NCBI GenBank assembly: GCA_963082975.1
Contig: OY720348.1
Coordinates: forward strand, 68,659,719 to 68,723,718
Source of the DNA: Labia minor
Taxonomy: Eukaryota; Arthropoda; Insecta; Dermaptera; Spongiphoridae
Direction of reading: 5' to 3'
Length of the DNA stretch: 64,000 nt
How positions within the stretch are numbered: position 1 is the first letter of the stretch; the number at the start of each line of letters is the position of its first letter. This document shows positions 11,700 through 26,608 of this stretch, piece after piece. The translations under genes and the position numbers were made by a program. The notes under the pieces were generated by a model, which worked only from the letters and a program-made list of their open reading frames with translations, had not been told where the DNA came from and searched no databases.

Positions 11700-11940
11700 C
11701 TAGGTGTGAATAGCGCCGCCCCCTGTACCCCCGAGTGGTACATAGTATTTGGTTGAAAGTAGTAAAAGGTTGTCATCCATTTTGTTTCAATCCTTATATT
11801 ACATAAAACATTCATTTCTTTTTGTGTTCTTATTTAAAATATATTTTAATTTAATCAGTAAATTAATTATATATATTATTATTGTATATGGTATATCCAT
11901 CTATCTATGTGGCTCAAAGATACTCGAAAGTTCTTGGCCG
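11700..11940 (-). mobile_element. Helitron end plus tip of captured LINE tail (reverse)
   Basis: Reverse-complement of the unit at the window start. The GGTACAGGGGGCGG part is present but the terminal hairpins are largely deleted. The AT-rich middle follows, then the last bases of the LINE tail (GCCAAGAACTTTCGAGTATC on the minus strand). It stops abruptly at 11940, where the duplicated zinc-finger block starts. Confidence 0.6.
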
Positions 11941-12421
11941 AAAGAAAAAAGTTTGACCTGAGGATATAATATAATATATATTTCGTAATTTTATTTCATG
12001 CTGTACACATCTATACGGACACACGACGGACGGACGAACAGACAGATGGACAGAGATCAGGTGAAAAATTATTTTTTCTATTAACGAAACGGTTGATTCG
12101 TGGAGATATGTGAAAATCTCCACATGTGAAACTTGGTGTGAAAACAATACCTTCCCTTCCTATCGTCGGTCGGTAAAAATGTAATTTATCGACATCAGCG
12201 CCATCTAACAATGATAAGAGTAAAAACAAACAAGGTTCCCGGAAGTCAAATTTGCATGTCATCCACCTGCTTGCTACGTATCTTAAAGACAAATATTTGC
12301 TTGTTATTTTAATTGTAAATCAAAATCCAAATTTAAAACGTTTATATCACAGACCATCTGATTTAATTTACTTATTATCTAGTATTTATTTTATAATTGA
12401 TAATACATCGATCAATTAAAA

Positions 12422-14109
12422 ATGGATCTTGATTCCCAAGAGGACACAAAATATCCAATATATATAGGTTAGTTTTTATTTCTATGTTTTTTTCATCTAA
12501 AGTAATGTTAATCGTCACTAAAATTATTTTTTTTAATATTATTTGTAATGATATGATTCCTTAAATTGAATTATAAAATAAAAGTTAGATATATAAAAAT
12601 ATAATGATTTAAAATAACTAAACAATTCTTTTTTTAGGTCCTCTCTATCCTTGTGTATATTGTCATACCAATTTTATAAGTGAGGAATTTTTATCGAAAC
12701 ATCTAAAAAAATGTTTTCATAAAAAAATATTTTCAATTTTCAAAAATGATCTAAAACTCAAAAAAGATACGGAGAAATATTTAGACGAAAAAGTTAAAGA
12801 AGAAACTGATTCAAACCATACTGAAGACAGCAGTTTTCAATGTAATTATTATAAAAAGAAATTTAATCAGAAATCTCATTTAATTACACATTTATTAATT
12901 CAAACAGGAGAAAAACCTTTTGAATGTAACTATTGTGAAAAGAAATTTAATCAGAAATCACATTTAAAAACACATTTACTAATTCATACAGGAGAAAAAC
13001 CTTTTGAATGTAATTATTGTAAAAAGAAATTTAATAAGAAATCAAATTTAGATCAACATTTATTAATTCATACAGGAGAAAAACCTTTTGAATGTAATTA
13101 TTGTGAAAAGAAATTTAATCAGAATTCAATTTTAAATAGACATGTATTAATTCATACAGGAGAAAAGCCTTTTGAGTGTAATTATTGTGAAAAGAAATTT
13201 AATACGAAATCAAATTTAGATCAACATTTATTAATTCATACAGGGGAAAAACCTTTAAAATGTAAATATTGTGAAAAGAAATTTAATCAGAAATCACATT
13301 TAAAAACACATTTACTAATTCATACAGGAGAAACCCCTTTTGAATGTAATTATTGTGAAAAAAAATTTAATGTCAAATCAACTTTAAATACACATTTATT
13401 AATTCATACAGGAGAAAAACCTTTTGAATGTAACTATTGTGAAAAGAAATTTAATGTTAAATCAAGTTTAAAAACACATTTACTAATTCATACAGGAGAA
13501 AAACCTTTTGAATGTAATTATTGTCAAAAGAGATTTAAACAGAAATATGATTTAGCTAAACATTTATTTATTCATACAGGAGAAAAACCTTTTGAATGTA
13601 ATTATTGTGAAAACAAATTTAGTCGGAAATCACATTTAAAAACACATTTACTAATTCATACAGGAGAAAAACCTTTTGAATGTAACTATTGTGAAAAGAA
13701 ATTTAATCAGAAATCACATTTAAAAACACATTTACTAATTCATACAGGAGAAACCCCTTTTGAATGTAATTATTGTCAAAAGAGATTTAAACAGAAATAT
13801 AATTTATCTAAACATTTATTAATTCATACAGGAGAAAAACCTTTTGAATGTAATTATTGTGAAAACAAATTTAGTCGGAAATCACATTTAAAAACACATT
13901 TACTAATTCATACAGGAGAAAAACCTTTTGAATGTAATTATTGTCAAAAGAAATTTAATCATAATTCAGCTTTAAATACACATTTATTAATTCATACAGG
14001 AGAAAAACCTTTTGAATGTAATTATTGTCAAAAGAAATTTAATCAGAATTCAATTTTAAATAGACATTTATTAATTCATACAGGAGAAAAACCTTTTGAA
14101 TGTAATTAA
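12422..14109 (+). CDS. C2H2 zinc-finger protein, gene 2 (early stop)
   Basis: Exons are 12422-12467 and 12638-14109, with the same start, intron phase and splice sites as gene 1. The frame gives 505 residues: the N-terminal C2HC finger, the degenerate CNYY first unit and 14 canonical fingers. It then ends at TAA (14107-14109), which replaces the Tyr codon in the FECNYC motif of an RQKSDLAKH-type unit. Finger sequence continues for another 1.2 kb, so the original gene was longer. The short protein could still fold as a poly-finger protein; whether it is expressed is unknown. Confidence 0.75.
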
Positions 14110-15346
<1,237 letters not shown>

Positions 15347-16304
15347 AAAATAGGCTTAATAATTGAAATAAGATTTTCTTAAAATATAGCTTATATACCT
15401 TATAGCACAAATTGTAGTTTAAATCAATAAAAATCTATCTTATCTTATTTAACTTAGTATTTATATTTACTATTTTATTTCCTCCAATAATAAATACATT
15501 ATTACTAATTATCTATTTCATTTATCTATCACATTCCTATCATTTTATTATCCATATGTTAATTTATTTATTATTTATTTATACAAATCTAAAATATGTC
15601 TATGATTCTTTCCTTTTACTAATCTATAATTGTAAATATAAAGAAACTTTTTAAAAATCCTTATTTTAATTCTTACAAGAGAAAAACATTTTGAATTTAA
15701 TTTAATCACATTTAAATTGTCATGTACTAAATCATACAGGTAAAAAGTTTTTTGGAATGAATTTATTGTAAAAAGAAAATTATTATTATTTAACATTTAT
15801 TAATACATACCTGGTGCACCGACTCGCCATTCAAATAATTTAACAGAACATACATTAAAAAAAATTAGTCGTAAAACATATACTCCTTAAACGTATCTAT
15901 TAATGCACTGAAAGACAGAAAAGTAAGCCTGTTGATATAAAATATATATATTTTCGTAAATTTGATTTGATTATATGTATGTATATATATAAAAGTTTTT
16001 GTCATCACATTGCTGTTTAAAAATTTTTGCATATCTTCGCGTTTCATGACCTCTAGAATCCAAGAGTCACTTTTTCATGTCTGTCTGCTTGCCTGGAAAT
16101 TTTGACGTTATTGACTGAAAATTGGCTTAAACGATTTCGATGAAATTATATGACAATATTCTTGCATACTTCTATTTTTATCGATATATATTCAATATAT
16201 TCTGTGGAGAAATTTTGACTTTATAGACTCAAAATTGGATGAACCGATTTCGATAAAATTACATCACTATATTCTTTCATATCTCAGAAATTAGAGAGAA
16301 ATCC
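15347..16304. other. 3' flank of gene 2
   Basis: It has AATAAA shortly after the array, the decayed finger relic (15668-15782), one GGTGCACCGACTCGCC unit (about 15810) and the repeated ACCGATTTCGAT motif. The minus-strand frames here recur at 45.3-45.8 kb only because the DNA is duplicated. No gene was seen. Confidence 0.6.
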
Positions 16305-16353
16305 GAGCCCCCGTTTAGGTGCGAAGAAGCCCCAAGGCGCTCTGAGAATCTAG
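16305..16353 (+). mobile_element. Helitron 3' end, decayed
   Basis: GAGCCCCCGTTTAGGTGCG, a broken hairpin (CCCCAAGGCGCTC) and terminal CTAG before T. It has the same insertion flanks as 11513-11561. Confidence 0.6.
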
Positions 16354-16490
16354 TATCTATAAAACAGACAAACTGGATTACATACCTTAATCCCTCGTTT
16401 TTAAAAAAATTGTATACCATATTTTCGGACAGATGGAGTAACATTATTTAATGTTTATATTTTAAATTTATTTATAATTTTATAGAATAC

Positions 16491-17225
16491 TAGGTGTGAA
16501 TAGCGCCGCCCCCTGTACCCCCGAGTGGCACATAGTATTTGGTTGAAAGTAGTAAAAGGTTGTCATCCATTTTGTTTCAATCCTTATATTACATAAAACA
16601 TTCATTTCTTTTTGTGTTCTTATTTAAAATATATTTTAATTTAATCAGTAAATTAATTATATATATTATTATTGTATATGGTATATCTATCTATCTATGT
16701 GGCTCAAAGATACTCGAAAGTTCTTGGCCGCAACAACCGCATTTCTCCAAGTGTCCCTATCCTGAGCCCTTGTCCCATCTCTCTTACGTCCCTTCCTACG
16801 CGTCCTTGGTCTTCCAAGCGGACGGTTTCCAATCGGTCTTCGCACCGTTTTCCAATCCAATATCTCTTTTCTCTCCCATTCTAGCCACGTTCCCTGCCTA
16901 TCGCAGCTTTTTCGCTTTTATAACCATAACTATTTCTGAAGATGCAGAGAGGTCATGCAATTCTTCGATATGAAGTCTCCGCCATTCCCCGGTAACCTCC
17001 TCTTTCTTTGGCCAATAAATGCTGGGAAGAATCCTATTCTCAAATACTCTGAATCTACTCTCATCTCCCAGGGTCATAGACCATTCCCCCCACCCATATA
17101 ATACAACAGGCAAAATAATTGTTTTATATATTTTAATTTTGATTCCCTTTGATAATAATTTTGATGAGATAAGCGTTTCCCGATTGCAACCCCGATTTAA
17201 ATTCTTCTCAAATATTATTATTAAT
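16491..17225 (-). mobile_element. LINE tail fragment joined to Helitron end (reverse)
   Basis: On the minus strand, from about 17170 down: a LINE polyprotein tail with KGIKIKIYKTIILP, VVLYGWGEWSMTLGDESRF, a GEWRRLHIEELHDL stretch (open at 16898-17113), then WLEWERK and frameshifted pieces. An AT-rich spacer and a truncated Helitron end (about 16491-16536) follow. The plus-strand frames over it (16539-16973) are shadows. The second copy is at 46253-46985. Confidence 0.8.
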
Positions 17226-17673
17226 AATAATTAATATATACTCATTGTGAAAATAATTCCGCTAGGGACAGTGGGCCACGCCAGGCTCTTGAATGATCAA
17301 CACGGAGAATTATATAAACTTTAAATAATTAATTTCTGAGGTTATTGAATAGATATTAATAAAATTTATAGCCTATGTTACTATAGAGGTATATAAGAAT
17401 ATTGTGATGTAATTTCATAGAAATCGGTTCAGCCAATTCTTAGTCTATAAAATAGTCAATGAAAAAAACATCCGAAATGCAATGTTCGCAATTTATACAT
17501 ATTAAAGCGGCTTACATTGGCGTAACATGAATTTCCGCCGCCCGGGGCGGAAGCCAAATTTGCCGCCCGCCATTAAGGGACAGAAATTAGAACCTATTCA
17601 AAAACTAGAGACACTCAAAGGAAATTAACACCAAAAATATATTTTTTTATTGTTTACTGTATTGGGTACAGAT

Positions 17674-17915
17674 CACTAATTCTCAACCATTGTGCCGCGG
17701 CACTTGAGTGTGCCGCGAAATTATGAGGCTTTTAAATATTTCCGACATTTTTTTCTAAATTTTTCAATTTGGTTCTAAAAAAAAGGTAAACCGTTTTTGG
17801 GACCACTTTTTTTCAATGTGGTAAACTTTTACACTTATCTTTTTCTTTGTGTGCCGCAAAATTTTTAAACCGTTAAAAGTGTGCCGCGGTAAAAGAAAAT
17901 GGTTGAGAATCACTG
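17674..17915. mobile_element. hAT-type MITE (duplicate)
   Basis: Same element as 1248-1471 but without its internal deletion. It starts CACTAATTCTCAACC, ends GGTTGAGAATCACTG, and is flanked by GTACAGAT and GTATAGAT (7 of 8 bases). Confidence 0.75.
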
Positions 17916-18479
17916 GTATAGATAAAGACGGCATGAATATAGATATTATTAATTGTGAAATTTCGCCGCAGCCCTCAATGAGTGCCGCCCAGGAGAAGAA
18001 TATCAATTTGTCTTGCAATGGCTGCAGATGTTAGTGATACGCGTTAAAAAGTTTCATACATTCGAATTGATTCTTCGTCGAAGTAGAAAATTATTTTATT
18101 TGATTTTCATATAATTTTTAATACTTTAAATAGAGTTTTAAGCAGAATGTTTGTAATGAAAATTGAAATCAACAGAAAGTAGCTCACAATCGGTAAAATG
18201 CAAAAATTTCAATATTTATCAAGTGAAGGTGAAGAATGTGGGTTAAATTCTTGGGTCAATTATCCAATATCATGTATAGAAAATTGCAAGAAAATTCGCT
18301 TTCTATTTTGTCACTTAATATTTTGGTTATTTATATTGTATATATACACGTATTTAAATAAATTATAATTATTTAATAAAAAGTACCTAAAATAAAACTT
18401 TTAAGTAGTAAATAATTGACTTTAATTTTTTTTTATATTACTTGTTTAAAGTTAGATTTAATTATTATGTAAATGAAAA

Positions 18480-18640
18480 TTGCTGAGGGCTAAATCTGGT
18501 GAATATGGTGGTTGAGAGAACAATTAGAACTTGAATTCGTAGTTTTGGCCAACGTAACACAGATTCGATGTTCGTCATTATCAAACAAAATTTTGGATTA
18601 TTTTTCAGTTCATCTCTCAAACGTTGAAATAATTTGGGGG
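18480..18640 (-). pseudogene. mariner-like transposase relic, lineage 1 (duplicate)
   Basis: Block-duplicate of 2041-2200 with the same PPYSPDLA remnant on the minus strand. Confidence 0.6.
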
Positions 18641-19705
18641 ATTATTGAATATTGATTGTTTTACGATTCACTAAGTAATCAATTAAGAAAATTATTTGTT
18701 CCAATCCATTGTAGATTAGTGCATTAGTGGTGAATCTAACTTTCAACCACACTTATAAATCGATGCAAAAATTCGTTGAGGTTTTGTTTGTACAGAACCA
18801 AATTTTGGATTAAATTCAAACAAAACACCTACAGAGCTTTTCTACAGTCAAATATACATGTAAAATATTGCAAATATGTTCAGTTAGTATCCTAAAATTG
18901 TCATCTATCTCTCCATTTTAATTTGCCATTTTATAACTATTTTAAAGCATTACTGGGGTAAGAAGCAGTTTTAGACTTTTTTATTTTGTAGAAGTATTTG
19001 ACTAATTTTATGAAATCATTTAAATTTTTTTTTTATGACATTATTATTTAGTTTACTTCAGGATTATCTATTAATAAAAACAAATTTGGATTAGGACGCA
19101 GAGCTTTCTGATTGAAATATGTGGTATGATATATCAACTACTTTGTCAGACGCCATCTGTTGTTCTCTAACGCAACGACAAACGATGTAATTTTACAAAA
19201 TTTTCTTGGCCATACAAAAAGAAATCAATGAAATCAGACAAAAAACGTGGATATTGATTCATATAATTAAAATTTTGATTTAATTTAATTATTCGTTTTA
19301 TTATTGTAATATAATAATATTATAATATAACATATAATTATTAATATAATATAATAAGATGTTTGAATAAAAACACCATATTTCTAATTTATCAATATTA
19401 TTTAGTTTTAACAAATTTTTGTTAAATAAGAATTGTAATAATTAATTAGACAAGTTAATAAAATTTGATTGATTTTTTATTTATATTGATTTTTTTCTTT
19501 TCCATTTATTTTCACATGGAACTCTAAAGGGCGGCATATGTCCTGGGCGGCAAATCTGAAGGTTGGTTTTGAATCTAATCAATTTTAGTAATATAGGGGC
19601 GGTAATTTATTCTACTCTCCAGAGCGCCGTAAATGCTGGGTTATCCGTAGTTCCATGTACAACTTTAAGTTATCTATCAATAAAGCCTTTAAGATTACTT
19701 AAAGT

Positions 19706-19977
19706 TAAGGTGACCAACCGTCCTCCTTTAATGATTTGTAAGCTCTGTCCTTCTTTGTAAGTGTCCTCCTAACTGTCCACCTTTTTGATATCTGTCCCGA
19801 TTTTTGAAATTTCGTACTTTTTTTCAAAATTTTTTCAATTTGTCTCTTAAAAAAAAAAGGTCAAACGTTTTCTGGACTAAGTTTTTGAACATTTCCGAAT
19901 TTTTTCCAAAATTTTTTTCAATTTGGTTTCAAAGGTAAAATGTCCTGATTTCGTGTTTTCAAAATATGGTCACCTTA
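19706..19977. mobile_element. Short TIR element (duplicate)
   Basis: Duplicate of 3267-3538: the same TAAGGTGACCA/TGGTCACCTTA ends and TTAAAGT flanks. Confidence 0.75.
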
Positions 19978-20538
19978 TTAAAGTCAAAGTATATAGTACC
20001 ATTCTGAACGCATAAGTTTACAGAGTTAGTTCTATAATTGAATCATTTATTTTGAAAGTCCATTTATACTTAAATTATGATAGAATTAATATAATTTTTG
20101 TAATGGTAAAGAATGTTAACAGAAGATAAATTATAAATGTGTTGTTAAAAATGAACCGTATAAAATTTCCTACAATGAAGGAGAATTTATTACCTATTTA
20201 CAACAGTAAAATTCAAGATCATAATTGACCTGTTACGATATATATTACGAAAAAATTATGATTTCTTCAAATCCCTTTCACACACACAAATGAACTTGAG
20301 CTTCTTCAAATTTTATAACGAATCTTCTTATTTATTTTGAAAGTCGCTTAACTCAATTGGTGATAAAAAAAAACTGCCTATTATTATTCACTTATATTTG
20401 CCTTAATTTTAATAGGAACTATAAATAAATATATATATATGCTGTCGAAATTTGAACCACATTGGTCTTTTAGTTTTTCTTTAATATCCAATAATAGCAA
20501 CTACCTCATGATTGGAGAAGAAAATGGAAAAAAGGGAA

Positions 20539-20762
20539 TTTCCCCCCATGAAATTCCATGAATTGGGATACGAATCGCTCCCTCATCCGCCCTATTCTCC
20601 GGATTTAGTGAGTATTTCTTGTTTCTAAACCTGAAGAAATGAAGAAAATGGATTCCAATTTTAATGTCCTCGACAAATCTTATTTTTGGAAGGGATAAGA
20701 AAAATTGGAGAAACATTGGATGAAGTATATAGAGCTCAAAGGAGACTACGTTGAAAAATAAA
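20539..20762 (+). pseudogene. mariner C-terminal relic, lineage 2 (duplicate)
   Basis: Duplicate of 4100-4323, sharing the small deletion in the SPDLAPSD motif. Confidence 0.7.
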
Positions 20763-20822
20763 ATAATTTTTTATCAAAAAACCTGTGTTTCATTCAAAAC
20801 GTCACAGACTTATTTACCTTAA

Positions 20823-21184
20823 TATTTAATAAGATATGTCTTATTCGTTTTACTGGTCAGAAAATGCGCGTAATCAGCATATTTAGGATGACTCTTATAG
20901 AGTCACCTATAAGAATCAAGATTAATTTTTTTTCTTTATAAATGAATCTATGCTAGGTATTCTCCTTAATCCAAATAAGATTGAATTTTTTGAAAGACAA
21001 AGGGGGGGTAATGAATTGAAGGAGTTATCTGGTAAAAGACATGATTCCTTCAGGTAGAAGTGAAAGGTTGAAGTAATCATGTGCTCACGTGAGGGCAGGG
21101 ACGCTACACCCTGAAGTAGAAATCTTTTCTATTGGGATTCTAGAAAAGAATCTACCCGTTACCCATTAATCATGTTTTTATCTA
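20823..21184. repeat. Dispersed 360-bp repeat, copy 2
   Basis: Duplicate of 4384-4745 carried in block A2. Confidence 0.7.
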
Positions 21185-21209
21185 CTTACTTAGTTACTTA
21201 GACGACCCG

Positions 21210-22434
21210 TTATTCGATGCGTTGATTCGATGCATGCTGGTCCCAAGAATATCTCCATCTGTCTCTGTCTTTGGCTATCGTAGTCCAGTGCTCCTTGATA
21301 AGTTGACTATTTGTCGCTCTAAGGGAAATGCTCCTTTTCAGGGAGTCGGCCCAGCGGGCTGGCGGTCTCTCGAGGGGTCTTATCTTTTCACGAAGTATCC
21401 ATAGCTGCACTGCCAGGCTCCATCTTTCATCCTCTCTTCTGGCAAGATGACCTGCCCAATCGTGTTTTCGCTTGAGAGCATATAGTAACATATCTCCTAC
21501 CCCCGACATTTCGCGTATATCCCGGTTGTGCAGCCCAAGTATGCGTTGACAGCGGAGGTTTAAGCCGACCAATCTTCTTTCGATTGCCGCCTGGATGACA
21601 TTTATTTTGTTTTCGTGAGCCTTCGTTAAGGTCCACGCTTCACAACCGTAACTAAGGTCAGGCAACACAGTTGAATTGAATAGATCAGCTTTAAGTGTTT
21701 TATCTTTGGACGCTTCAAACACGGTGCGAATTGTACTATATGCGGCCCAGCCAGCTTTCTGTCTTCTTTGAAGTTTCGGTGCAAAGTCGTTCTTCATGTT
21801 TAGAAGTCTCCCCAAATATATGTATTTCTCGACTTCTTCCAGAGGATGATTTTCAATGTATACCGAACCACTAGATGAAAAGAAGTTTCTCATAAACTTT
21901 GTCTTGGCGATATTGATGATTTTTTCCTTCTTGGTTTAGTTGGTTTAACATTTCAGTTGCATCCCCTGGTGAATCTGTTATGAGAACAATGTCATCGGCA
22001 AATCTTAAATGATTCAATTTCCGCCCATTGACGTTTATGCCGTAGTCTTCCCAAGAGGAACTCCTTTTTCCAGCTGCACCATTACCTCTTTGAGAAATGG
22101 TTTAAATTTTGTTGAACAGCCAGTCTAGCACTCTGCTAGGATGTCGATATAGTCGCCTTCCACTCCCTGCTCTTCCAGGGCGTCCCAAATATGTCCGGGT
22201 TCCACGGAATCAAAAGCCTTCTTGTAATCGATGAAGGTCATAACGAGAGGTAACTGATATTCCCGACAGACCTCGATGAGTCTTGTACATGTACTGATGT
22301 TATCCAATGTACTAAAGCCTTTCCTAAAACGCGATTGTTCGATTGTTTGGTGGAAATCTAGTGTTGAACGGATTCTAGAATACAGACAAGACGTAAAAAT
22401 CTTGTATATTGTCGGCAGTAAAGTGATTCGTCGG
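21210..22434 (-). pseudogene. RTE-like LINE 3' part (duplicate)
   Basis: Duplicate of 4771-5995. The 227-codon frame is at 21210-21893 and the palm fragment at 22125-22307, both with the same sequence as in copy A1. Confidence 0.85.
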
Positions 22435-24155
22435 TAGTTATTAAGATATAAAAAAATTGAATAGTAATGTTGTTAAATAATATTAATACTACTAATACTA
22501 CTAAAATAATAAAAATGTTTAATTTGTTATAAAATTGTTTAAATTATACTCTATTGAATTATTATTATTATCATTATACTATGTTAAACTTTACTAATAT
22601 ACTTATATACTGCATTAAAAAATACGGATAAAAAAAAGATTGGAAAACACTGGTATAAATCAATGCAGTAATAACAACGTGTAAAAATTATCTTTATGAA
22701 AATAATTTATAATTGAAAATTTTAAAATTGAATTTAAAAAACCACTTTATCTTTCTATGAAATATGAAATAACAGATTCTTATATATTCAGTAGTGTATT
22801 GGGAGGGGAACGCAGGTGAACGACGTTCCCTTACCTTATTTCAGAACCGGAACGCGTTCCAGTACTTATTCATGTGCCACAACTGTCACTTAAATCTACT
22901 TTTAGAATTTCTTTTTTTGTGTTCGTTAATATTTTGTAGAGTAAGAATAAGAAAAAATAAAAACTTTATAGAAAAAAATAGTTTGCTGAAAATAGGACTA
23001 TTTTTGCTCCTACTATGCGTTCCCTTACTTCTTATTTTACCAAAAAATCACTGTATATATCCCTATTTTGAACATAGACTAATATATATTTTATCAATAT
23101 CTAAAAAAAATAATTTTTTTTTAATGTTTTATGAAGTCAAAAATATTTTTTTAAATAAAACGTCAATTAAAATAACTAATTTTCATTATTTTTATTTTAA
23201 TTTCTCAAATATTAATTATAGTTTACATGTGAAAGTCGTTTATAGATTTTCTAAAATTGCAAAATGGAATTTTTGAAATATTTCTCTATTTTTTTTAAAT
23301 TGAGTAGATTTTTAAAATAGTTATAAATGTGAGATTCGATATGGTTAATTAATTATATTGATTATTAAAACAAAATTGTTAAAGAAAAAAGAAAAAAAAA
23401 GAAAATGAATCTAACACCTTGTGCTTATATTGTTTATTGTATTAATAAATTTGAAATTAAAATAAAAAATAATTTAGTTAAAATTTATAGATTTAAATAT
23501 AGAAGTAAATAAATATTATAAATTGTTTATTTTTATTCATTTATTGTGTTTAATATATTATTTTTTGTTATTATATATTGATAAAAAAAAAATAATATTA
23601 AATCGTATATAAATTAAAAAAAAAAGAATATTTGAATTTGTATAAATTCTAAAGCAATTAATCAATCCATTGTAATTTAAATATATAGATAGAAAACGTG
23701 GTTTGTAAAGAGTGAGAAAAGACTAGTTAGGTACTTGGTTGTGTGGAGAACAATTGAAAATCGATAGTTTGAGAGTCCAAAGAGGGGAGAGGGTGACAAT
23801 ATGAAGGAGGAGGGAGTTTGGAGAGAATAGGTGTTGTATGGAAGTAGCTTAAGATTGAGTTGGTTGCTGTGGCCAAAAATATTCGAATTACATTAGATTG
23901 ATATATTATTAGGACATTTAAGGCCTATAAAAATTGGGAAACGAAAATGACCAAAAAACAGAGAACAAATAAATCCATTAATTTAAATTACATCCTCTGT
24001 CCGAAAATATGATATAGATATACATACACATTTTTATGATGATTTAACCGCCCAACCTATACGAACCTACGTGATATATCTACTATGTTATCTCGCTAAA
24101 TTAGTTTTTATTTTTATAAAATAATTGATTATAATAAAATAAAAAACAGATATGG
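22435..24155. other. AT-rich sequence, no gene supported
   Basis: Duplicate of 5996-7715. The 160-codon frame at 22794-23276 is preserved only because the DNA is a recent copy. Confidence 0.5.
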
Positions 24156-24738
24156 AGTACCTGGTTCACCGAGCCGCCGCTCAAATAATTTACATTTAGA
24201 AGAACATGAATTTAAAAAATAAATAGTAATAAAACATACAGCCCTTAAACCTACCTATATGAAAGAAAAAAGTTTGACCTGAGGATATAATATAATATAT
24301 ATTTCGTAATTTTATTTCATGATGTACACATCTATACGGACACACGACGGACGGACGGACAGACAGATGGACAGAGATCAGGTGAAAAATTATTTTTTCT
24401 ATTAACGAAACGGTTGATTCGTGGAGATATGTGAAAAACTTCACCTGTGAAACTTGGTGGGAAAACAATACCTTCGCTTCATATCGTCGTTCGGTAAAAA
24501 TGTAATTTGTCGGCAGCCGCGCCATCTAACAATGATAAGACTAAAAACACATAAGGATTCCGGAAGTCAAATGTGCGTGTCACCAACCTGGTTCCTATCA
24601 AAAAGACAAATATTTGCTTGTTATTTTAATTGTAAATCAAAATCCAAATTTAAAACGTTTATATCACAGACCATCTGATTTAATTTACTTATTATCTAGT
24701 ATTTATTTTATAATTGATAATACATCGATCAATTAAAA

Positions 24739-26066
24739 ATGGATCTTGATTCCCAAGAAGACACAAAATATCCAATATATATAGGTTAGTTTTTATTTCT
24801 GTTTTTTCATCTAAAGTAATATTAATTGTCACTAAAATTTTTTTGTTTAATATTATTTGTGATGATATGATTCCTTAAATTGAATTATAAAGTAAAAGTT
24901 AGATATATAAAAATATAATCATTTAAAATAACTAAACAATTCTTTTTTTAGGTCCTCTCTATCCTTGTGTATATTGTCATACAAATTTTATAAGTGAGGA
25001 ATTTTTATCGAAACATCTAAAAAAATGTTTTCATAAAAAAATATTTTCAATTTTCAAAAATGATCTAAAACTCAAAAAAGATACGGAGAAATATTTAGAC
25101 GAAAAAGTTAAAGAAGAAACTGATTCAAACCATACTGAAGACAGCAGTTTTCAATGTAATTATTATAAAAAGAAATTTAATCAGAAATCTCATTTTAATA
25201 CACATTTATTAATTCATACAGGAGAAACCCCTTTTGAATGTAATTATTGTAAAAAGAAATATAATACGAAATCAAATTTAGATCAACATTTATTAATTCA
25301 TACAGGAGAAAAACCTTTTGAATGTAATTATTGTGAAAAGAAATTTAATCTGAAAGCAAATTTAAATACACATTTATTAATTCATACAGGAGAAAAACCT
25401 TTTGAATGTAAATATTGTAAAAAGAAATTTAGACAGAAATCTGATTTAACAAAACATTTATTAATTCATACAGGAGAAAAACCTTTTGAATGTAAATATT
25501 GTGAAAAGAAATTTAATCAGAAATCACATTTAAAAACACATTTACTAATTCATACAGGAGAAACCCCTTTTGAATGTAATTATTGTCAAAAGAAATTTAA
25601 TCATAATTCAGGTTTAAATACACATTTATTAATTCATACAGGAGAAAAACCTTTTGAATGTAACTATTGTGAAAAGAAATTTAATAATAAATCACATTTA
25701 AAAAAACATTTACTAATTCATACAGGAGAAAAACCTTTTGAATGTAATTATTGTAAAAAGAAATTTAATCAGAAATCACATTTAAAAACACATTTACTAA
25801 TTCATACAGGAGAAAAACCTTTTGAATGTAATTATTGTCAAAAGAAATTTAATCAGAATTCAGCTTTAAATATACATTTATTAATTCATACAGGAGAAAA
25901 ACCTTTTGAATGTAATTATTGTGAAAAGAAATTTAATCAGAATTCAATTTTAAATAGACATTTATTAATTCATACAGGAGAAAAGCCTTTTGAGTGTAAT
26001 TATTGTCAAAAGAAATTTAATCTGAAAGCAAATTTAAAAACACATTTATTAAAACATAATGTTTGA
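24739..26066 (+). CDS. C2H2 zinc-finger protein, gene 3 (intact, short array)
   Basis: Exons are 24739-24784 and 24952-26066, giving 386 residues. The N-terminal C2HC finger and linker match the other copies. The degenerate CNYY unit comes next, followed by 10 canonical fingers and the family C-terminus (HLLKHNV). Promoter-side DNA and exon 1 lie in the block almost identical to gene 1. The array differs from gene 1 in number and order of units, so arrays change faster than their flanks. One finger has KKKYN in place of KKKFN. No function is known; a nuclear DNA-binding role is inferred from the domain. Confidence 0.88.
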
Positions 26067-26608
26067 AAAATAGGCTTAATAATTGAAACAAGATTTTCTT
26101 TAAATATAGCACAAATTGTAGTTTAAATCAATAAAAATCTATCTTATCTTATTTAACTTAGTATTTATATTTACTATTTTATTTCCTCTATTAATAAATA
26201 CATTATTACTAATTATCTATCTCATTTCCTATCATTTCATTATCCATATCTTAATTTATTTATTATTTATTTATACAAATCTAAAATATGTCTATGATTC
26301 TTTCCTTTTACTAATCTATAATTGAAACTTTTTTAAAAATCCTTATTTTAATTCTTACATGAGAAAAACATTTTGAATTTAATTTAATCACATTTAAATT
26401 GTCATGTACTAATTCATACAGGTAAAAAGTTTTTTGGAATGAATTTATTGTATTAATATTATTTAACATTTATTAATACATACCTGGTTCACCGACTCTC
26501 CATTCAAATAATTTAAAAGAACATACATTAAAAAAAATTAGTCATAAAACATACACCCCTTAAACTTACGTATTAATTCACTGAAAGACAGAAACGAATG
26601 GCCTTAAA
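26067..26608. other. 3' flank of gene 3
   Basis: It contains AATAAA, the decayed finger relic (26350-26453) and a GGTTCACCGACTCTCC unit (26482). At about 26609 the flank (AATGGCCTTAAAAA) is fused directly to finger-array sequence, replacing the usual continuation. Confidence 0.6.

Larger units (their letters stand above)
17458..25031. repeat. 7.5-kb segmental duplication, copy A2
   Basis: Direct copy of 1033-8592. It carries a fuller hAT-type MITE and otherwise the same set of relics, and ends inside exon 2 of zinc-finger gene 3, where the sequences start to differ (for example at 25021 and 25065). Confidence 0.9.

Noticed and set aside
16539-16973. 144-codon frame, repeated at 46301-46735
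   Set aside because: Antisense of the LINE tail; the minus strand carries the recognisable LINE motifs.
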